The translations under genes were made by a program, and so were the position numbers. A stretch of DNA of 9,496 bases from Campylobacterales bacterium (GTDB lineage: Bacteria > Campylobacterota > Campylobacteria > Campylobacterales > QNZT01): positions 1 through 9,496 of the forward strand of contig JALUNR010000116.1 of the NCBI GenBank assembly GCA_027055005.1. The letters run 5' to 3'. Shown in pieces: positions 5,836 through 9,496 of the stretch. The notes under the pieces are model-generated. The model was not told the DNA's origin and ran no database searches. It was given only the letters and a program-made list of their open reading frames with translations. Every line of letters starts with the position of its first letter. Position 1 is the first letter of the stretch.

Positions 5836-7206
5836 ATGAAAAAAGTATTAAGTACAGTAGTTATTAGTAGTATTTTAGCAGTTAGCGGAGTTCAAGCAAA
5901 AAGTTTCTCAAACAAAGAGTTATTAAAAAAAATAGAAGCTTTAGAGACACAGTTAAAAGCTTTGAAAAAAGATACAACAGAGCAACTTGATGATATAAAT
6001 GATAGAGTTGACCAAAATGAATTTGAATCTACTACCAATAGAATAAAATGGGGTGGTGGTATAGAAATGACTGACAATAACTTTAAAGGCAAAACGGGTA
6101 GTGTAACAGGGATGTTGCCAGGAAGTGATTATTATGATAGAAATAAACTTACAACTAAACTCAAGCTTACTATGGATGCAAATATAAATAAAAAGACAAA
6201 ATTTCACGGAAGACTTTCTATGTACAAAAACTGGGCTGATTCAACAGCTAGTACTATGATTCAAGATCCAAATCAAGGAAAACACTCAAATAGTGGAACA
6301 AGTGGACTTTTTGTAGAGAGAGCTTATATAGATTATAAAATAAATAAAACTTTTACTATAACAATAGGAAGGCAACCAAGTAGTGATGGTCCAGGACTCA
6401 GTCTTTTAAACAATACTCCAAGACAAGCAACATATCCTGCACTTTTATTTGATGGAAATGCAGATGGTATAGTATTGACTACAAATACAGGAAATAATAA
6501 TGCTTTTAAAAATACGAAGTTTAGAATAGCTTATGGAAAAGGTTTTCAAAAAGATGATAACAAAAATGGATTTTTGGCAAATGAAAATAGTGTAAAAGAT
6601 TTAAATGTACTAGGTACTTTTTATGAAGGTAAGTTAAATATAAAAGGGATGGGGTCAAATCTTTTTGTACTAAGCTATGTAAAAGCTACTGATTTTGTAG
6701 GAAATGCAATAAATGTTGATGCACCAAACAATAAAAACTTAGGTGATATAAACTTAGCTGGATTATATTTTGAAAACAATCATGCTTTTGGTACAAATTT
6801 AAATTATTTCTTTTCACTTGGTATGAGTGATGCAAAATCAAATGGTAAGAGTGTTAATTATGGTATGGGTAATATGAAACTTATTGATGGTAAAGGATAT
6901 GCTTATCAAATAGGCTTTAGATACGATGCAACTAAAAAGTATAAATTTGGATATGAGTTTAATCACGGAAGTCAAAAATGGTTCTCTTTCACTCAAGGAA
7001 GTGAGGAACCTATGAATAAACTAGCAACAAGAGGTCGAGTTCATGACATATATGCTATCTACCAAATAGATATGAACCAATTTATAAGAGTAGGATATAC
7101 AAACATAAAATATGACTATACAGGAAGTGGATGGCACATAGGAAGACCTATGAAAACAGATGATGAAGCAAAAAGAGCTTATATTACATACAATGTAAAA
7201 TTTTAA
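5836..7206 (+). CDS. DUF3373-family outer-membrane beta-barrel protein
   Basis: A 456-residue exported protein with a signal peptide (cleavage probably after SGVQA at 21). A heptad-patterned coiled coil at about 27-65 (KIEALETQLKALKK onward) recalls the periplasmic trimerisation segment of some porins. The remainder is rich in alternating hydrophobic/polar beta strands and ends in a terminal Phe (YNVKF), the usual outer-membrane insertion signal. The block GRQPSSDGPG (178-187), followed by ATYPALLFDGNADGIVLT (198-215), is characteristic of DUF3373 proteins, which are common in Campylobacterota. A porin-like role is inferred; no transported solute can be named. The Shine-Dalgarno GAGGAG (5825-5830) is five bases from the ATG. 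It lies between the small exported protein and the chemoreceptor and is probably co-transcribed with the former and perhaps the latter. Confidence 0.85.
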   Translation: MKKVLSTVVISSILAVSGVQAKSFSNKELLKKIEALETQLKALKKDTTEQLDDINDRVDQNEFESTTNRIKWGGGIEMTDNNFKGKTGSVTGMLPGSDYYDRNKLTTKLKLTMDANINKKTKFHGRLSMYKNWADSTASTMIQDPNQGKHSNSGTSGLFVERAYIDYKINKTFTITIGRQPSSDGPGLSLLNNTPRQATYPALLFDGNADGIVLTTNTGNNNAFKNTKFRIAYGKGFQKDDNKNGFLANENSVKDLNVLGTFYEGKLNIKGMGSNLFVLSYVKATDFVGNAINVDAPNNKNLGDINLAGLYFENNHAFGTNLNYFFSLGMSDAKSNGKSVNYGMGNMKLIDGKGYAYQIGFRYDATKKYKFGYEFNHGSQKWFSFTQGSEEPMNKLATRGRVHDIYAIYQIDMNQFIRVGYTNIKYDYTGSGWHIGRPMKTDDEAKRAYITYNVKF

Positions 7207-7245
7207 CAATATGGATAAACTTTCCATCTTAAAGGAGCAAAAAAA

Positions 7246-9192
7246 ATGATAAAATTTTTTAAAAATAGTTCAATACATAATAAATTTAAGATGGGAAGTA
7301 TGATTATACTTGCTTCATTTATTGTTTTAGTTGTAGTAAATACCTTTTATTTTATGTTAATAGGTAGCTATACAACAGTAGAAAAGAAAAGCACAACTAA
7401 GATTTCAAAAAATATAAAAAATATTTTAAATATAAATGAGGATACACAAAAAACACTTAATAACACAGCTAATTTAATAGAAAAAAATGCCGATTCTTTG
7501 GAGCTTTTTGAATTTATAGGTAGTATAAATAGTCATCTTATATCTATACTTTTAAATCCTACTCAAAAAGAGCAAAACATAGTCATAAATATGATTAAAA
7601 GTTGGAATGAAAATAATATTAAAAATAATAAAGATTTATCAAAATATTATAAAGGACTAGCTCAAAATGTTAAGTCTTTAAATCAAAATCATAATGGTGC
7701 TGATATAAAGAAACTTCAATTAATTTTTGATGATATGTACTCTACTTTAATAGATAAAGCTTATGATTCAAGTGATAATATAAATGCAAAAGTAAAAGAA
7801 CTAAAAAATAAAATAGACACAAGCAAGATAAATGTTGTAAAAAATTTAAAGCTTTTACAAAATATCAAAGTTAAAAGAGAAGAAACTAAACAAATTAGTC
7901 ATATTGTTGTTGTTATATTTTTATTTTCTTTACTTACTATACTTGGAAGTTTATTGCTTTTTAAAAAAATTACTATTACACTTAAAAATGATTTAATCAT
8001 CTTTCAAAGAGGCTTAAAAAACTTTTTTGAATATGTCAGCAATCCATCTAAAAATATAGAACTAATCAATCTAAATAAAAAAGATGAAATATCACTAATG
8101 GCAAAAGAGATAAATAAAAATATAGAACATATAAAACAAAATCTACAAAAAGATCAAAAAATGATACAAGAAGTTGCATCTGTAACAAATAAAATAAAAG
8201 ATGGGCATCTAAATGTTAAAATTGAAAATACTCCACATAATGAATCTTTAAAAGATTTAAAAAATGTTATAAATGAAATGCTTAAAAATTTATACAAAGA
8301 TATTTCAAATATTTTATCAGTTTTAAGTCAATATTCAAACTACAACTATAAACCAGAGGTAAATATAGAAACAAATGGGGAAATAAAACAGTTAGCAAAA
8401 GAGATAAATCACTTGAGAAATGCTATCGTAGAAATGCTTGCAGAAAATAATAATAATAGTAAAACATTGCAAGATACCGCAAAAATACTTTTAGAAAATG
8501 TTTCAACATTAAATTTAAACTCAAATACTACATCAAAAAATTTAGAAGAGATTGTAGAAAATCTTAAAAATATTTCAAATAGCACTCAAAATAATACAAA
8601 GATTATAGCACAAATGGCAGATTTTTCTTTACAGTTAAAAACTTCTGCTACTAAAGGTAAAGAACTTGCAAATCATACTTTAGAATCAATGAATACAATA
8701 GGTGAAGAGATTAATTTTATAGATGAAACTATATCCTTGATAGATAATATAGCATTTCAAACAAATATATTATCTCTAAATGCTGCAGTTGAAGCTGCAA
8801 CTGCAGGAGATGCTGGAAAAGGATTTGCAGTTGTCGCAAATGAAGTAAGAAATCTTGCTAACAAAACACTAGAAGCTTCTTATAAAATAAAAGAAACTGT
8901 AAAAAATGCTGTTGAAAAAGCCAACAATGGAAAAATAATAACAGAAGATATGATTTTTGGATATGAAAATCTTTTTGAAAATATTAATCAAACTTTAGAA
9001 CTTATAGGTGATACTAGAAATAGATCTATAAAGCAGTTAAGCAGTATTAAAGAGATTGATATAACAATAACAAACTTAAACGATAAAACAAAACAAAACA
9101 AAGATATTGCAAAAGATACAAATGATATAGCTATAGAAACTAAAAAACTATCTCAAAAGATAGTAAAATCATTGGATGAAAAAGTTTATTAA
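7246..9192 (+). CDS. Methyl-accepting chemotaxis protein (transmembrane chemoreceptor)
   Basis: A complete 648-residue chemoreceptor that would signal through CheW/CheA to the flagellar motor. Membrane segments are at about 18-39 and 218-240. The periplasmic sensor between them (about 40-217) is almost entirely helical and lacks recognisable Cache or PAS strands, so it is best described as four-helix-bundle-like with unknown ligand. After TM2 comes a HAMP-type segment ending KKDEISLMAKEIN (278-290). Two further HAMP-like segments follow at about 306-348 and 355-397; the last contains NGEIKQLAKEINHLRNAI. The signalling hairpin tip is at about 501-533 with FQTNILSLNAAVEAATAG and KGFAVVANEVRNLA. 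Glu516 is conserved, but the position matching Tsr Arg388 is Thr519. No C-terminal CheR/CheB pentapeptide is present. The Shine-Dalgarno AAAGGAG (7231-7237) is eight bases from the ATG. The 39-base gap to the DUF3373 gene suggests read-through. Confidence 0.93.
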   Translation: MIKFFKNSSIHNKFKMGSMIILASFIVLVVVNTFYFMLIGSYTTVEKKSTTKISKNIKNILNINEDTQKTLNNTANLIEKNADSLELFEFIGSINSHLISILLNPTQKEQNIVINMIKSWNENNIKNNKDLSKYYKGLAQNVKSLNQNHNGADIKKLQLIFDDMYSTLIDKAYDSSDNINAKVKELKNKIDTSKINVVKNLKLLQNIKVKREETKQISHIVVVIFLFSLLTILGSLLLFKKITITLKNDLIIFQRGLKNFFEYVSNPSKNIELINLNKKDEISLMAKEINKNIEHIKQNLQKDQKMIQEVASVTNKIKDGHLNVKIENTPHNESLKDLKNVINEMLKNLYKDISNILSVLSQYSNYNYKPEVNIETNGEIKQLAKEINHLRNAIVEMLAENNNNSKTLQDTAKILLENVSTLNLNSNTTSKNLEEIVENLKNISNSTQNNTKIIAQMADFSLQLKTSATKGKELANHTLESMNTIGEEINFIDETISLIDNIAFQTNILSLNAAVEAATAGDAGKGFAVVANEVRNLANKTLEASYKIKETVKNAVEKANNGKIITEDMIFGYENLFENINQTLELIGDTRNRSIKQLSSIKEIDITITNLNDKTKQNKDIAKDTNDIAIETKKLSQKIVKSLDEKVY

Positions 9193-9203
9193 TCTTTTTT
9201 ATT

Positions 9204-9209
9204 TATAAT
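9204..9209 (+). promoter_or_regulatory. Candidate -10 element for the hydroxyacid dehydrogenase gene
   Basis: A perfect TATAAT preceded by the T-rich CTTTTTTATT lies 22 bases before the ATG at 9232, giving a leader of about 16 bases. No good -35 is seen at the usual spacing, as is common in Campylobacterota. No hairpin terminator is visible after the chemoreceptor stop, so read-through from upstream is also possible. Confidence 0.45.
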
Positions 9210-9231
9210 TTTTACCAAAATGGAGAGATTA

Positions 9232-9496
9232 ATGAAACTAGTTTTTTTAGATGCAAAGACTTTGGGTGATGATATATCGTTGGAGAGATTTAAAGAATTT
9301 GGAGAGGTAGATATTTATTCATCAACCCATCCATCACAAACTTTACAAAGAGTAAAAGATGCTGATACAGTTATAACAAATAAAGTAGTGATAGACAAAT
9401 CTATCATGAAACAATCAAACATAAAACTTATCTGTGTAGCTGCGACTGGTATGAACAATATAGATTTAGAGTTTGCAAAAGAGCAGGGCATAGTAG
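9232..9496 (+). CDS. D-isomer-specific 2-hydroxyacid dehydrogenase, 3'-truncated by window edge
   Basis: The first 88 codons of a D-2-hydroxyacid dehydrogenase (the family of hydroxypyruvate/glycerate dehydrogenase HprA, phosphoglycerate dehydrogenase and D-lactate dehydrogenase, usually 310-330 residues). The visible part is the N-terminal half of the substrate-binding domain. The block AATGMNNIDLEFAKEQGI (70-87) is a clear family signature, and ADTVITNKVVID (44-55) precedes it as expected. The NAD-binding GxGxxG motif and catalytic Arg/Glu/His lie beyond the window. The reading closest in memory is the HprA/glycerate dehydrogenase type, but substrate cannot be fixed from this part. The Shine-Dalgarno GGAGAG (9222-9227) is four bases from the ATG. 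The frame is open to the last base. Confidence 0.85.
   Translation, partial: MKLVFLDAKTLGDDISLERFKEFGEVDIYSSTHPSQTLQRVKDADTVITNKVVIDKSIMKQSNIKLICVAATGMNNIDLEFAKEQGIV

Noticed and set aside
7211..7227. Short stem ATGGA / TCCAT between the DUF3373 and chemoreceptor genes
   Set aside because: Only five base pairs with a seven-base loop, AT-rich and with no T-tract after it, so it is too weak to call a terminator.

Overview
The window is AT-rich DNA with dense, short-spaced genes and A/T-biased codons. It reads as a member of the Campylobacterota, most likely of the Arcobacter group. The evidence is a CiaB-type protein, a DUF3373 outer-membrane protein, a chemoreceptor with the 'EAATAG' tip seen in this phylum, and T-rich promoters with a strong -10 and a weak -35. 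This placement rests on protein family recognition, not on a marker gene. There are no RNA genes, mobile elements or CRISPR arrays, and the longest stretch without a gene is about 158 bases.

Left part (1-2792, plus strand): the 3' portion of a ciaB-like gene cut by the window edge, carrying an HEYGH zinc-peptidase motif. It is followed after a very short gap by a complete NAD(P)-dependent aldehyde dehydrogenase. The two probably share a transcript.

Middle part (2789-5426, minus strand): a tight three-gene operon read right to left. It encodes a spore-photoproduct-lyase-like radical SAM protein, an MltB-type lytic transglycosylase and a Gpt-like purine phosphoribosyltransferase. Each junction is a 4-base start/stop overlap, so translation is probably coupled. 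A good sigma70-type promoter lies just upstream of the first gene. The operon converges on the aldehyde dehydrogenase, and the two stop codons overlap inside a perfect 9-bp hairpin.

Right part (5427-9496, plus strand): a divergent AT-rich intergenic region leads into a small exported two-cysteine protein, a DUF3373 outer-membrane beta-barrel protein, and a large methyl-accepting chemotaxis protein with repeated HAMP-like segments. The three are closely spaced and co-directional. They could form an envelope and sensing unit, in which the barrel admits a solute or shapes the envelope and the receptor senses the periplasm, but this is inference from order. A new promoter-like sequence then precedes the start of a D-2-hydroxyacid dehydrogenase gene that runs off the right edge.

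Most of the window is ordinary chromosome. The parts most worth a second look are the radical SAM protein, which appears to lack the hydrogen-donor cysteine of true spore photoproduct lyase and has extra cysteines, the peptidase motif in the CiaB-like protein, the palindromic shared stop codons, and the small secreted protein of unknown function.
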